NCBI GenBank assembly: GCA_963752815.1
Contig: CAVVZI010000006.1
Span: forward strand, 806,001-870,000
Length of the DNA: 64,000 bases
DNA from: Sva-07 sp963752815
Lineage (GTDB): Bacteria; Actinomycetota; Acidimicrobiia; Acidimicrobiales; Ilumatobacteraceae
Reading direction: 5' to 3'
Shown: positions 37,566 to 45,666 of the stretch, one piece after another
Position numbering within the stretch: the first letter of the stretch is position 1
Layout of the letters: every line of letters begins with the position of its first letter
Notes under the pieces: generated by a model
What the model was told of the DNA's origin: nothing
The model's input: only the letters and a program-made list of their open reading frames with translations
The model's database searches: none
Position numbers and translations under genes: made by a program

Positions 37566-37919
37566 TCAGCCGAAGGCCCGGAAGAAGCAGGTCCGCGCGC
37601 CCGTGTGGCAGGCGCCGGCGCCCTCCTGCTCGACCTTGAACAGCAACGTGTCGCCGTCGCAGTCGTAGTACGCCTCGCGCACGAACTGGCGGTCACCGCT
37701 CGTGTCACCCTTGCGCCACAACTCCTGACGGCTCCGCGACCAGTAGACCATTCGCCCTTCGCTCAGCGTCATCGCCAGTGACTCGCGGTTCATCCACGCC
37801 ATCATCAACACGTCGCCGTTGTCGATGTCCTGGGCGATGACCGGCACCAGGCCGTCGTGGTTGAACGCCACCTCTTCGAGCTGTTCGGGTGTCGCGGCGA
37901 TCATCGTCCCTTCGGGCAT
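37566..37919 (-). CDS. hisI: Phosphoribosyl-AMP cyclohydrolase
   Basis: 117 residues. Zinc ligands and family signatures are seen: YYDCDGDTLL and GACHTGARTCFF, plus WSRSRQELWRKGDTSG. It opens the purine ring of phosphoribosyl-AMP in histidine synthesis. It stands apart from hisCBHAF by ~2.3 kb. TAAGCT lies 6 nt before ATG 37919 with no Shine-Dalgarno sequence, so the transcript is probably leaderless. Confidence 0.93.
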   Translation of the reverse strand: MPEGTMIAATPEQLEEVAFNHDGLVPVIAQDIDNGDVLMMAWMNRESLAMTLSEGRMVYWSRSRQELWRKGDTSGDRQFVREAYYDCDGDTLLFKVEQEGAGACHTGARTCFFRAFG

Positions 37920-37973
37920 CGGGTCAGCTTACGGGCGACCACCCGATGGACGAAGTGCGATTGAGTGACCAGA

Positions 37974-38300
37974 TCACAGGTAGAGACCGGTCGACGCCTC
38001 GATGCGCTGGGCGGCCACCGCGTGCAGTTCACGCTCGCGCAGCATCACGTAGTCCTCACCCTGGACCTCGACCTCGTAGCGGTCGTCGGGGCTGAACAGC
38101 ACCTTGTCGCCGACCTCACAGGCCCGCACGTTCTGGCCCTGCGCCACGACCGTCGCCCAGATCAACCGCTTGGCAACCTGCGCCGTGGCCGGGATGACGA
38201 TGCCTCCGGAAGAACGTCGTTCGCCGTCCTTGTCGGAGATCTTGACCAGGACGCGGTCGTTGAGCATCTTGATCGGAAGCTTGTCGTCAGCGCCAGCCAT
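37974..38300 (-). CDS. GroES-family co-chaperonin-like protein
   Basis: 108 residues. The GroES fold is clear (LPIKMLNDRVLVKISD, GIVIPATAQVAKRLIWATVVAQG, VGDKVLFSPDDRYEVEVQGEDYVMLRE). It has a 'mobile loop' region (KDGERRSSGGIVI). It is not next to groEL and the C-terminal extension (HAVAAQRIEASTGLYL) is longer than in the standard GroES, so it may be the second, non-standard co-chaperonin of actinobacteria. TAGCGT 8 nt before the start suggests a leaderless mRNA. Confidence 0.85.
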   Translation of the reverse strand: MAGADDKLPIKMLNDRVLVKISDKDGERRSSGGIVIPATAQVAKRLIWATVVAQGQNVRACEVGDKVLFSPDDRYEVEVQGEDYVMLRERELHAVAAQRIEASTGLYL

Positions 38301-38352
38301 GCGCGATCACGCTACCGATCGCCCGCTGACCACCACTCCCCGACCGAAATTT

Positions 38353-38387
38353 GGAGCAAATGTCGCGCACAGCGCGACATTTGCTCC
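38353..38387. terminator. Strong bidirectional-looking hairpin terminator
   Basis: GGAGCAAATGTCGCGC (38353-38368) pairs perfectly over 16 bp with 38372-38387 around a 3-nt loop. ATTTTTC follows on the plus strand and AAATTTC on the minus strand. It lies between the aldo/keto reductase stop (38411) and the GroES-like start, so it ends the reductase transcript. Confidence 0.8.
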
Positions 38388-38410
38388 ATTTTTCGGGTGG
38401 GACGTCGGGT

Positions 38411-39403
38411 TCAGGCGAGGGCGGATTCCATCTCCGCTTTCACGTCGTCGGTGAGGAGCGGGATGACGTCGAGGGTCTCGAAGTTCGACACCACCTGGTC
38501 GACCTTGGAGGCACCGGTGATCACCGTCGACACGTTGGGGTTCTTGGTGCACCAGGCCAGCGCCAGCTGTGCCATCGTGCAGCCGAGACGGTCGGCGATC
38601 GGGCGCAGGCGCTCGACCCGCTCGATCGCCTCGGCATCGGTGAGCCGCTTGGCGAGCCAGCCGTACCCGGCGAGCGCGGCGCGTGACCCCTCGGGGATCC
38701 CGTCTTTGTACTTGCCCGTGAGCAGACCCGACGCGAGCGGGCTCCAGATCGTGTTGCCGTAGCCGAAGTCGTCGTGGAGGCGGGCGTAGTCCTGCTCGAC
38801 CTTCGTGCGCTCGAGGATGTTGTACTGGCTCTGCTCGGTGACCGGCTTGTGCAGATGGTGACGCTCGGCGATGTCGATCGCGCCGCGGATGTCGTCGGCC
38901 GACCACTCGCTCGTGCCCCAGTACAGCGCCTTGCCCGACGACACGATGTCGCTCATCGCCCAGACCGTCTCCTCCAAGGGCGTGTCCGGATCGGAACGGT
39001 GGCAGTAGAGGACGTCGACGAAGTCGTGCTGGAAGCGCTCCAGCGATCCGTCGATCGCCTGCATCAGGTACTTGCGGTTGAGCGTGTTGCGCATGTTCGG
39101 CGTGCGGTCGCCATGCAGGCCCCAGAAGACCTTGGTGGTCAGCACGTACGACCAGCGCGGCCATTCGAGATCGAGGAGCGCCTGACCCATGATCGACTCG
39201 CTCTTGCCACCGGCGTACGCCTCGGCGTTGTCGAAGAAGTTGCAGCCCGCGTCGCCCGCCGCGGCCATGCAGTCGAGGGCGAGCGACGTGTCGAGCTGCG
39301 TGTCGAACGTGACCCAGCTCCCGAACGACAACACGCTGACCTTGAGGCCGCTGTTGCCGAGCCGGCGGTATTCCATCTTCGGATTGACGTTCGGTGTAGG
39401 CAT
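38411..39403 (-). CDS. Aldo/keto reductase (K+-channel beta-subunit-like)
   Basis: 330 residues from ATG 39403 (MPTPNVNPKMEYRRLG). TIM-barrel AKR motifs: FFDNAEAYAGGKSES (catalytic Asp/Tyr), DFVDVLYCHRSDPDTP, WGTSEWSADDI, SPLASGLLTGKY and the C-terminal NVSTVITGASK that binds NADPH. It resembles the YghZ/Kv-beta group. The substrate is likely a small aldehyde. TATGGT lies 7 nt before ATG (no Shine-Dalgarno), so it is probably leaderless. Confidence 0.9.
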   Translation of the reverse strand: MPTPNVNPKMEYRRLGNSGLKVSVLSFGSWVTFDTQLDTSLALDCMAAAGDAGCNFFDNAEAYAGGKSESIMGQALLDLEWPRWSYVLTTKVFWGLHGDRTPNMRNTLNRKYLMQAIDGSLERFQHDFVDVLYCHRSDPDTPLEETVWAMSDIVSSGKALYWGTSEWSADDIRGAIDIAERHHLHKPVTEQSQYNILERTKVEQDYARLHDDFGYGNTIWSPLASGLLTGKYKDGIPEGSRAALAGYGWLAKRLTDAEAIERVERLRPIADRLGCTMAQLALAWCTKNPNVSTVITGASKVDQVVSNFETLDVIPLLTDDVKAEMESALA

Positions 39404-39459
39404 GGCGAGGACCATACCGTCGGCGATCCGGCCGAGTGACCCCGGCCGAGTCACCCGTG

Positions 39460-40173
39460 TCAGACGTTGGGGACCTGCCCGGCCTCACGGTCGGCATCGA
39501 TCTGGTAGGCCATCAGATCGAGCACCTCACCACGCAGCCGGCGGATCGTCCCGGCGTAGGCGCGCTGGTCGAGGGTGGCGAACTCTGCCGCCCGTGCAAC
39601 TGCCACGTCCAACAGGTCGTCGGCGGCGACCACCTCGTCGAGATACCCGACATCGACCGCACCGGCGGCGTCGGTGAGCCGGGCCGTCGCCACGGCGCGC
39701 TGCAGGTGTCGCTTGCTGAGCCGGTCGACGGCGATGGTGAACGCCCAGTCGGGCAGCACCATGGCGATCGCCACCTCGTTCAGCCCGATCTTGCAGTCGA
39801 CATCGGCGCCGATGCGCAGATCGCAACCCAGGAGGACCAACGCCCCGGCCGCCAGAGCGTGTCCGGTGCACGCGGCGACGATCGGGATCTTCGCGCCGTA
39901 CATGTGGCGCACGAGCATGCCGCCGTCGCACACGAGATCGGCGATCGCACCCACGTCGTCGCCCCGCATCACGGACAGGTCGAACCCGGCGCTGAACCTG
40001 CCCGGTCGGCCGTGGAGCACCACCGCCGAGACCGACGCATCGTGCTCGGCGTCGTCGAGCACGTCGATGATCGCCGCAATGATCTCCTTCGACAGCGCGT
40101 TCGCCTTGCCGTCGTCGATGTGGCAGATGAGCACGCCGTCGCGCTGCTCGGTCGTGACTGCTGCTGATGCCAT
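39460..40173 (-). CDS. Enoyl-CoA hydratase/isomerase family protein
   Basis: 237 residues. The crotonase fold is seen in VLICHIDDGKANALSKEII, GRPGRFSAGFDLS (oxyanion hole) and HALAAGALVLLGCDLRIG. The glutamate pair used by true hydratases is not obvious at the second oxyanion position, so another reaction type is possible. TAGCGT 7 nt before ATG 40173 suggests its own leaderless transcript, separate from the his operon. Confidence 0.85.
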   Translation of the reverse strand: MASAAVTTEQRDGVLICHIDDGKANALSKEIIAAIIDVLDDAEHDASVSAVVLHGRPGRFSAGFDLSVMRGDDVGAIADLVCDGGMLVRHMYGAKIPIVAACTGHALAAGALVLLGCDLRIGADVDCKIGLNEVAIAMVLPDWAFTIAVDRLSKRHLQRAVATARLTDAAGAVDVGYLDEVVAADDLLDVAVARAAEFATLDQRAYAGTIRRLRGEVLDLMAYQIDADREAGQVPNV

Positions 40174-40218
40174 CGCACCGACGCTATTCGGCGATCCGCT
40201 CTACCGGGCCATCCTTCG

Positions 40219-41008
40219 TCAGGGATCGATCACGGGTCGGACGACGATGCCCGCCTCGGTCAGCAACGCCTTGGCGTCGGCGATCGTGTGCTCCCGGAAG
40301 TGGAAGATCGACGCGGCGAGCACCGCGTCGGCCCCGCCGTCGACGATGCCCTCGACGAGGTCCTGCAGCGAACCCACGCCCCCACTGGCGATCACCGGGA
40401 CACTGACGGCGTCGACGATCGACCGCGTCAGTTCGAGATCGAAACCCGCGCGTGTCCCGTCGCGATCCATCGACGTCAGCAGGATCTCGCCGGCACCGCG
40501 AGCGACCGCCTCGCGCGCCCATTCGACCGCGTCGATGCCGGTCGGCGTGCGCCCGCCGTGCAGATAGACCTCCCACGCCGGTTCGATGCCGCCGGGCGGG
40601 TCGGGACGCCGCTTGGCGTCGATGGCGCACACGACGCACTGCGCGCCGAACTCGGCGGCGATCTCGGTGATCAGCTCGGGGCGCTCGACCGCGGCGGTGT
40701 TCACGCTCACCTTGTCGGCGCCGGCCCGGAGCATCTGCCGGGCGTCGACCAGCCGGCGGATACCGCCACCGACCGTGAACGGGATGTACACCTGCTCGGC
40801 GACGCGCTCGCACCATGTCGATCGTGGTGGCGCGGTTGTCACTCGAGGCGGTGATGTCGAGGAACACCAACTCGTCGGCGCCCTCGAGGTCGTAGCGCGC
40901 CGCGAGCTCCACGGGGTCGCCGGCGTCGCGCAGGTCGACGAAGTTCGTGCCCTTGACCACACGGCCGGCATCGACGTCGAGGCAGGGGATCACCCGCGCC
41001 ACCTTCAT
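40219..41008 (-). CDS. hisF: Imidazole glycerol phosphate synthase cyclase subunit (frameshift near 40812)
   Basis: ATG 41008 (MKVARVIPCLDVDAG, catalytic Asp in CLDVD) overlaps the hisA stop by ATGA. The barrel continues (GTNFVDLRDAGDP, ELVFLDITAS) to TIDMV, where one extra G (GTGCGAG for GTCGAG) shifts the frame. It resumes as ERVAEQVYIPFTVGGGI, ADKVSVNT, VVCAIDAKR (second catalytic Asp) and IASGGVGSLQDLVEG. The span is 3n+1. With HisH it makes the imidazole ring and AICAR. Confidence 0.93.
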
Positions 41009-41745
41009 TCGGTTCCCTCCGCCGGTGGCCGGCCGTGCAGACGTCCGAGGGCGGCCGCGACGTCGAAGCGACCTTCGTAGAGCGCCTTGCCGGTGATGAT
41101 CCCGCCCAGCCCGTCGATCTCGGCGAGCGCGGCGATGTCGTCGAGATCGGCCACTCCCCCGCTCGCGATCACCGGGGCCGACGCCCGCCGCACCGACTCG
41201 GCCAGGCCCTCGACGTCGGGCCCACCGAGCATGCCGTCGCGGTCGATGTCGGTGATGACGAACGCAGCCGCCGTCGGAAACAACCCGTAGGCGTCGTCGA
41301 GGTAGCGGCCACTGCCGACGGTCCAGCCGGAAACCGCGAGTTCGCCGCCACGGTGGTCGAGCCCGACCGCGACGGGCAGGAGCTCCGAGGCATCGGCGAC
41401 GATGCTCGGGTCGCGGACCGCCGCCGATCCCATCACGACGCGAGCGACGCCCAGCGCGGCGAGTTCGGCGACGTCGTCCAACGTCCGTACTCCGCCACCC
41501 GTCTGCACCTTCGCACTCGATGCCACCGCGGCCACGATCGCCGCCACGACCGGCCGGTTGACCGGGTCGCCCGACTTGGCGGCGTCGAGATCGACGACAT
41601 GGATCCACGTCGCGCCGGCCGCCGCGAAGTCGCGGGCGACCGCGACCGGATCGTCGCCGTAGACCGTCTGGTCGTCGTAGTCGCCCGTCCGCAACCGCAC
41701 GACACGACCACCGAGCAGATCGATCGCCGGATAGAGGTCGATCAC
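41005..41745 (-). CDS. hisA: ProFAR isomerase
   Basis: 246 residues, GTG 41745 overlapping the hisH stop (GTGA). The barrel has catalytic Asp residues in LYPAIDLLGGRVVRL and VITDIDRDGML, and phosphate-binding segments KVQTGGGVRTLDDV and VIASGGVADLDDI. In actinobacteria this enzyme can double as the tryptophan-pathway TrpF (PriA); no separate trpF is in the window, so bifunctionality is possible but not shown. Frame intact. Confidence 0.92.
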   Translation of the reverse strand: MIDLYPAIDLLGGRVVRLRTGDYDDQTVYGDDPVAVARDFAAAGATWIHVVDLDAAKSGDPVNRPVVAAIVAAVASSAKVQTGGGVRTLDDVAELAALGVARVVMGSAAVRDPSIVADASELLPVAVGLDHRGGELAVSGWTVGSGRYLDDAYGLFPTAAAFVITDIDRDGMLGGPDVEGLAESVRRASAPVIASGGVADLDDIAALAEIDGLGGIITGKALYEGRFDVAAALGRLHGRPPAEGTE

Positions 41746-42455
41746 GCTGCGTCCCGACAGATGTCGACGAAGTTCTCGAGCAGCCGCAGGCCGGGCCGGC
41801 TCGACTTCTCCGGATGGAACTGCGCGGCGAAGACGTTGCCGGAGCGGAACGCGGCGTTGATCGTCGTTCCGTACTCGACCGTCGCGGCGACGACCTCGGG
41901 ATCGTCGGGAACGCCGTGCAGGGAGTGCACGAAGTACACCCAGGCGTCGTCGCCGAGGCCGGCGAACATCGGATCGTCCCGACGGATCTGCAACCGGTTC
42001 CACTGCATCTGGGGGATCTTCGGGCCGGCCGGGATCCAGGCGACGGTGCCGTCGATGACGCCGAGCCCGGTGGCGTGGTCGGACTCCTCCGACCGGGTGA
42101 ACAACATCTGCATGCCGACGCAGATCCCGAGAAACGGGCGTCCCGACGCCACCGAGGCGTGGGCGTCGTCCTCCAGACCCGCGCCGCGGAGCGCGTCCAT
42201 GCAGGCGCCGAAGGCACCGACGCCCGGCAGCACGACGCCGGCCGCGTCACGGATCAGACCCGCATCGGCGGTGAGGCGGGCGTCGGCGCCGCACTTCTCG
42301 AGCGCCTTCTGCGCCGAATGCAGGTTGCCGATGCCGTAGTCGAGCACCGCGATCAGCGGCCGATCACCGCCAACTCGGTTCGTTTCGGCCCCGACCCCGA
42401 ACGAACCGGGGTTCGTTTCGGCCCCGACCCCGAACGAACCGAGCTCTCCCGTCAC
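41742..42455 (-). CDS. hisH: Imidazole glycerol phosphate synthase glutaminase, with translated palindromic insert
   Basis: GTG 42455 overlaps the hisB stop (GTGA). The conserved domain starts at PLIAVLDYGIGNLHSAQ and carries the class-I glutaminase triad (GICVGMQML nucleophile Cys; AAQFHPEKS). Between the start and this domain are two 11-residue repeats (GSFGVGAETNP, GSFGVGAETNR) encoded by a tandem palindromic element at 42377-42440. Typical HisH proteins start only a few residues before PLIAVLDYG, so the repeat pair is an in-frame insertion at the N-terminus. The catalytic core is intact and it supplies ammonia to HisF. Confidence 0.92.
   Translation of the reverse strand: MTGELGSFGVGAETNPGSFGVGAETNRVGGDRPLIAVLDYGIGNLHSAQKALEKCGADARLTADAGLIRDAAGVVLPGVGAFGACMDALRGAGLEDDAHASVASGRPFLGICVGMQMLFTRSEESDHATGLGVIDGTVAWIPAGPKIPQMQWNRLQIRRDDPMFAGLGDDAWVYFVHSLHGVPDDPEVVAATVEYGTTINAAFRSGNVFAAQFHPEKSSRPGLRLLENFVDICRDAA
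42377..42440. repeat. Tandem palindromic element doublet inside hisH
   Basis: Two 31-nt units (42377-42407 and 42410-42440), 33-bp period. Each begins GGTTCGTTTCGG and ends CCCCGAACGAACC, so each can fold on itself. A diverged doublet of the same element lies inside the M3 peptidase gene (46571-46629). The 33-bp period keeps the host frame. Confidence 0.85.
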
Positions 42456-43075
42456 AGCACGCCTTTGGTCGACGGCACGCCGCCCGGGTCGTCGATGCGC
42501 ACGGCGTCGCGCAGCGAGCGGGCCAGGCCCTTGAAGGTCGCTTCGATGATGTGGTGGACGTTGCGCCCGCGGACGAGTTCGACGTGCAGGGTGATGCCCG
42601 CCGCGGTGGCGAACGACGACACCGCGTGCTCGGCGAGTTGCGGGTCGAAGGCCGGATTTCCGAGAGGCAGGCTCTCGGGCATCGGCACGTGCCACTCGAC
42701 GAACGGTCGACCCGACAGGTCGAGCGCCACGTCGACGAGGGCTTCGTCGAGCGGGTAGCGCCCGCTGGCGAAACGCCGTACTCCGGCCTTGTCCCCGAGC
42801 GCCTCGGCGAACGCCTCGCCGACCGCGATCGCCACGTCCTCGACCGTGTGGTGCGTGTCGATGTGCAGGTCGCCGACGGCGTGCACCGTGAGATCGAAAC
42901 CGCCGTGGCGACCGAGTTGGTCGAGCATGTGGTCGTAGAAGGGAATGCCAGTCGACACGTCGGTGACACCGCTGCCGTCGAGGTCGATCGACACGTCGAT
43001 CGTGGTCTCCTTCGTGGAGCGATGGCGGGCGGCGACCCGGCCCCGCGCGGTGCCCGACGGTGCGGTGCTGGTCAC
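42452..43075 (-). CDS. hisB: Imidazoleglycerol-phosphate dehydratase
   Basis: 207 residues, GTG 43075 overlapping the hisC stop (GTGA). Metal-binding His-rich motifs are present in both halves: FYDHMLDQLGRHGGFDL, DTHHTVEDVAIAVGEAF and RNVHHIIEATFKGLARSL. It dehydrates IGP in histidine synthesis. There is a basic N-terminal extension (RGRVAARHRSTKETT) as usual. Monofunctional, with no phosphatase domain. Frame intact. Confidence 0.95.
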   Translation of the reverse strand: MTSTAPSGTARGRVAARHRSTKETTIDVSIDLDGSGVTDVSTGIPFYDHMLDQLGRHGGFDLTVHAVGDLHIDTHHTVEDVAIAVGEAFAEALGDKAGVRRFASGRYPLDEALVDVALDLSGRPFVEWHVPMPESLPLGNPAFDPQLAEHAVSSFATAAGITLHVELVRGRNVHHIIEATFKGLARSLRDAVRIDDPGGVPSTKGVL

Positions 43076-44156
43076 GATGCCTCCTGCCTGACGGCCGGGT
43101 CGCCGAGCACGGCGGTCAGCGCGTCGATGAACGTGGTGTTCTCCTGCGGTGTGCCGATGGTGACGCGCAGACAGTTGTCGAGATGCGGCCAGCTCGAGCA
43201 GTCGCGGACGAGCACGTCACGGTCGACGAGCCCCTGCCAGACCGCGCGACCGTTCGCCGAGCGGGGCCGGAACAGTACGAAGTTGGCGCCGCTCGGCACC
43301 ACGTCGCAGCGGCAGGTTGCGCAGTGCCGCGGACACCCGTTCCCGCTCGCTCACGATCTGACGCACCCTGGCGTCCATGTCGTCGACGAACCGCAACGCG
43401 ACACGACCGGCGATCTGCTTCACCGTGTCGAGGTGGTACGGCAGCACCACCTTGTCGAGTTCGGCGACCAGCCAGGGCGGGCCGATCAGGTAGCCGAGAC
43501 GGGCGCCGGCCATCGACCAGGTCTTGGAGAACGTCCGCGTCACCACCAGCGGCAGGTCGTCGTCCAGGAGATCGAGTGCCGACCAGCCGGCGAACTGGGC
43601 GTACGCCTCGTCGACGACCACGAGTCCGTCGCTCAGCTCGAGCAGTTGGACGCACGCGTTCGGCGGGCTCGACGAGTCCGGTCGGGTTGTTGGGCGACGT
43701 GAGGAACACGACGTGAGGGGAGTACGTGGTGATCACACGCTCGACCTCGGCGGGGTCGAGGGTGAAGTCCTCGCCACGCTGCCCCTCGACGACGGTGGCT
43801 CCGGTGACCCGCGCGATCTGGGCGTGCATCTGATACGTGGGCTCGAACGTCGCCACCGTCCGGCCCGGCCCGGCGTACGCGAGCAGCAGGGTCTGCAGCA
43901 CCTCGTTCGAGCCGTTGGCGGCGAACACCTGCTCCGGCAACACCCCGTGGAACTCGGCGATGGCGGTGCGGAGTTCGAGGGCCGACCGATCGGGATACCG
44001 GTGCCAGTTCACCCGCGACAGCTCCGCGGCGAACGCATCTCGGAACGCCGCGGGCGGGGGTTCGGGCGATTCGTTGGTGTTCAGACGGACCGCCACGTCG
44101 ACCTGGGCGGAGTGGTACCCCTCGAGTGCACGAAGGTCGTCACGAACGCTGATCAC
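43072..44156 (-). CDS. hisC: Histidinol-phosphate aminotransferase (frameshifts near 43660 and 43310)
   Basis: Leads the his operon. GTG 44156 (VISVRDDLRALEGYH) lies 8 nt after a TAGCAT box, a probable leaderless start. The PLP-fold segments are all present once two +1 shifts are allowed: VRLNTNESPEPPP, ANGSNEVLQTLLL, SPNNPTGLVEPAERV, then VVVDEAYAQFAG, TFSKTWSMAGARLGYL (PLP lysine), then VVPSGANFVLFR and LRVTIGTPQEN. One shift is an extra C (GTCCAACTGC for GTCAACTGC). The span is 3n+2. Confidence 0.92.
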
Positions 44157-44164
44157 CTGGCGAG

Positions 44165-44205
44165 ATGCTAGCCAGCGGTCGTCCGGGCGGGGCTGTCGGT
44201 ATCGT
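44165..44205. promoter_or_regulatory. Divergent leaderless promoters for hisC and the 77-residue gene
   Basis: Minus strand TAGCAT at 44165-44170 stands 8 nt from the hisC GTG (44156). Plus strand TATCGT at 44200-44205 stands 6 nt from GTG 44212. Only 55 bp separate the two start codons, so the promoters share the interval and could interfere or be co-regulated. Confidence 0.5.
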
Positions 44206-44211
44206 GCGCTC

Positions 44212-44442
44212 GTGGGAACCTCCGGCGCACAACCATCCGACGCGGCGATCCAATCGGCGGCGACGGAGCTGGCCGTCATCGCCGACAGCATCAGCGACTA
44301 TCGCTCACGGGTGGCCGATCTGGCCACGCCGTTCGTCGGGACCACCCGAGACGACCTGGTGACCGCCATCCACGAGGCCGAGCGACAGCTGCGCAACGCC
44401 GAACGCGGCCTCATCCGAGCCGCCCGCACGGCACGCGTCTAG
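44212..44442 (+). CDS. Small helical protein, leaderless start, divergent from hisC
   Basis: 77 residues, GTG 44212. It is largely alpha-helical (AAIQSAATELAVIADSISDY, LVTAIHEAERQLRNAERGL) with a Gly/Thr hinge (PFVGTTRDD). The TATCGT box 6 nt before the GTG supports this start. No family was recognised. The size and amphipathic pattern suggest a coiled-coil or helical-bundle protein. Confidence 0.55.
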   Translation: MGTSGAQPSDAAIQSAATELAVIADSISDYRSRVADLATPFVGTTRDDLVTAIHEAERQLRNAERGLIRAARTARV

Positions 44443-44464
44443 CGGCACCGTACGAACGACTCGG

Positions 44465-44566
44465 AAAAGCGGCGACGGCCCCTGGTGGAGGGGCCGTCGC
44501 TCAGGCGAGGCCAGGAGGCGGATCCCGGCCGTCGCAGCAAACCAGGTGGCGGGAACCTGGTTGTGA
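44465..44566 (-). ncRNA. Candidate structured small RNA with own promoter and terminator
   Basis: On the minus strand: TTGTTA (44594-44599), 16 bp, TATAGT (44572-44577), then a predicted start near 44566. The ~100-nt transcript has one 8-bp hairpin (AACCAGGT/ACCTGGTT, arms 44540-44547 and 44555-44562) and ends in a perfect 12-bp GC-rich hairpin (44472-44483 / 44489-44500) followed by CTTTTC. It has no long ORF of its own. It matches neither SRP RNA nor tRNA. Its identity is unknown. Confidence 0.5.
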
Positions 44567-44712
44567 ATCCGACTATACACCCGCGACAAGCCGTAACAAT
44601 GGCATGTGTCTGAGGTATCTCGTCTCATCCACTGTAGCCCACCACGGGTTCGAGGACGGGTGATCGTCTCGAGGCGACCGGCCCGCTCGGCGACGCTACT
44701 GTCGGTGCAGAC

Positions 44713-45607
44713 ATGGTCCCGCTCGATCCACGCGAATCCGACGACCTCCTCGAGCTGGTCGAGCGCCAGGAGCGCACGTCCGTCCGACCTTTGTTGTCGG
44801 ACCAGAGCCGGCTCGCGCTCCAGCACCCAGGTCCCGACGGGCCGCTCGTCGTCACCCGCCGCGACCCCAGCGGCCGCGTCGAAGCATTCGCCCAGCTCTC
44901 GCAGGTGAGTGTCGGGTGGACGCTCGACGTCGTGGCGAGCGGACAGTCCGCTGAGGACGAACACGTCGCGCCGCTGGTCACCGAAGCGATCGGCCTGCTC
45001 GCCGGCTCGATCGACGCCGACACCGAGGTCACCTGGTGGCGTGAGGGGGATGCCGCGGAGGATGCGGGTCTGGAAGGGCGGCTCGGCTTCGCCCTGCAGC
45101 GCGAGCTGCTCCAGATGCGACGAGAACTCCCCACCGGGATCCCGGTCACGATCCAGACGAGACCGTTCGTGCCGGGCACCGACGATGGCGCGTTCCTGGC
45201 GGTGAACAACCGCGCCTTCGCCGCGCACCACGAACAGAGCAACTGGGATCCCGAGGCTCTACACCTCCGCGAGGCGGAACCGTGGTTCGCACCGGAAGGT
45301 TTCCGTCTGCACGAGCGCGACGGCCGGCTCGCCGGGTTCTGTTGGACGAAGATCCATGACGACGGCGTCGGCGAGATCTACGTGATCGCGGTCGATCCCG
45401 ACTTCACCGGGCTCGGGCTCGGCAAGCAGCTGACCCTCGCCGGACTCGAGTCGCTCGCCGGAGCGCGGCGTCGAACACGCCATGCTGTACGTCGACGCGG
45501 ACAATCACACCGCGGTGTCCCTCTACGAACGCCTCGGCTTCGCGACCGCCCACACGAGCCGTGCGTACGTTCGAGCAGTTCGTGTGACGGATGCAACGCG
45601 ACCGTGA
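44713..45607 (+). CDS. mshD: Mycothiol synthase, tandem GNAT domains (frameshift near 45465)
   Basis: ATG 44713. The first, degenerate GNAT half lies at residues 1-140. The second half has HEQSNWDPEALHLREAEPWF, DGRLAGFCWTKIH, GEIYVIAVDPDFTGLGLGKQLT (acetyl-CoA site) and, after a +1 shift, HAMLYVDADNHTAVSLYERLGF and TDATRP at the stop 45607. The span is 3n+1. It acetylates cysteinyl-glucosamine-inositol in the last step of mycothiol synthesis, an actinobacterial marker. It lies 59 bp upstream of the peptidase gene. Confidence 0.9.
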
Positions 45608-45666
45608 GTGGCGCCGCCGCACGACCCTCCGACAAGATCGCCAACCGAATCGAGCAAGGGAGCCTC

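Noticed and set aside
44465..44599. Candidate RNA as SRP RNA or 6S RNA
   Set aside because: The conserved SRP apical loop sequence is absent and the fold is not one long 6S-type hairpin.
44305..45231. Long minus-strand frame overlapping the candidate small RNA and mshD
   Set aside because: It is antisense to mshD and crosses the RNA promoter and terminator, so it is probably spurious.
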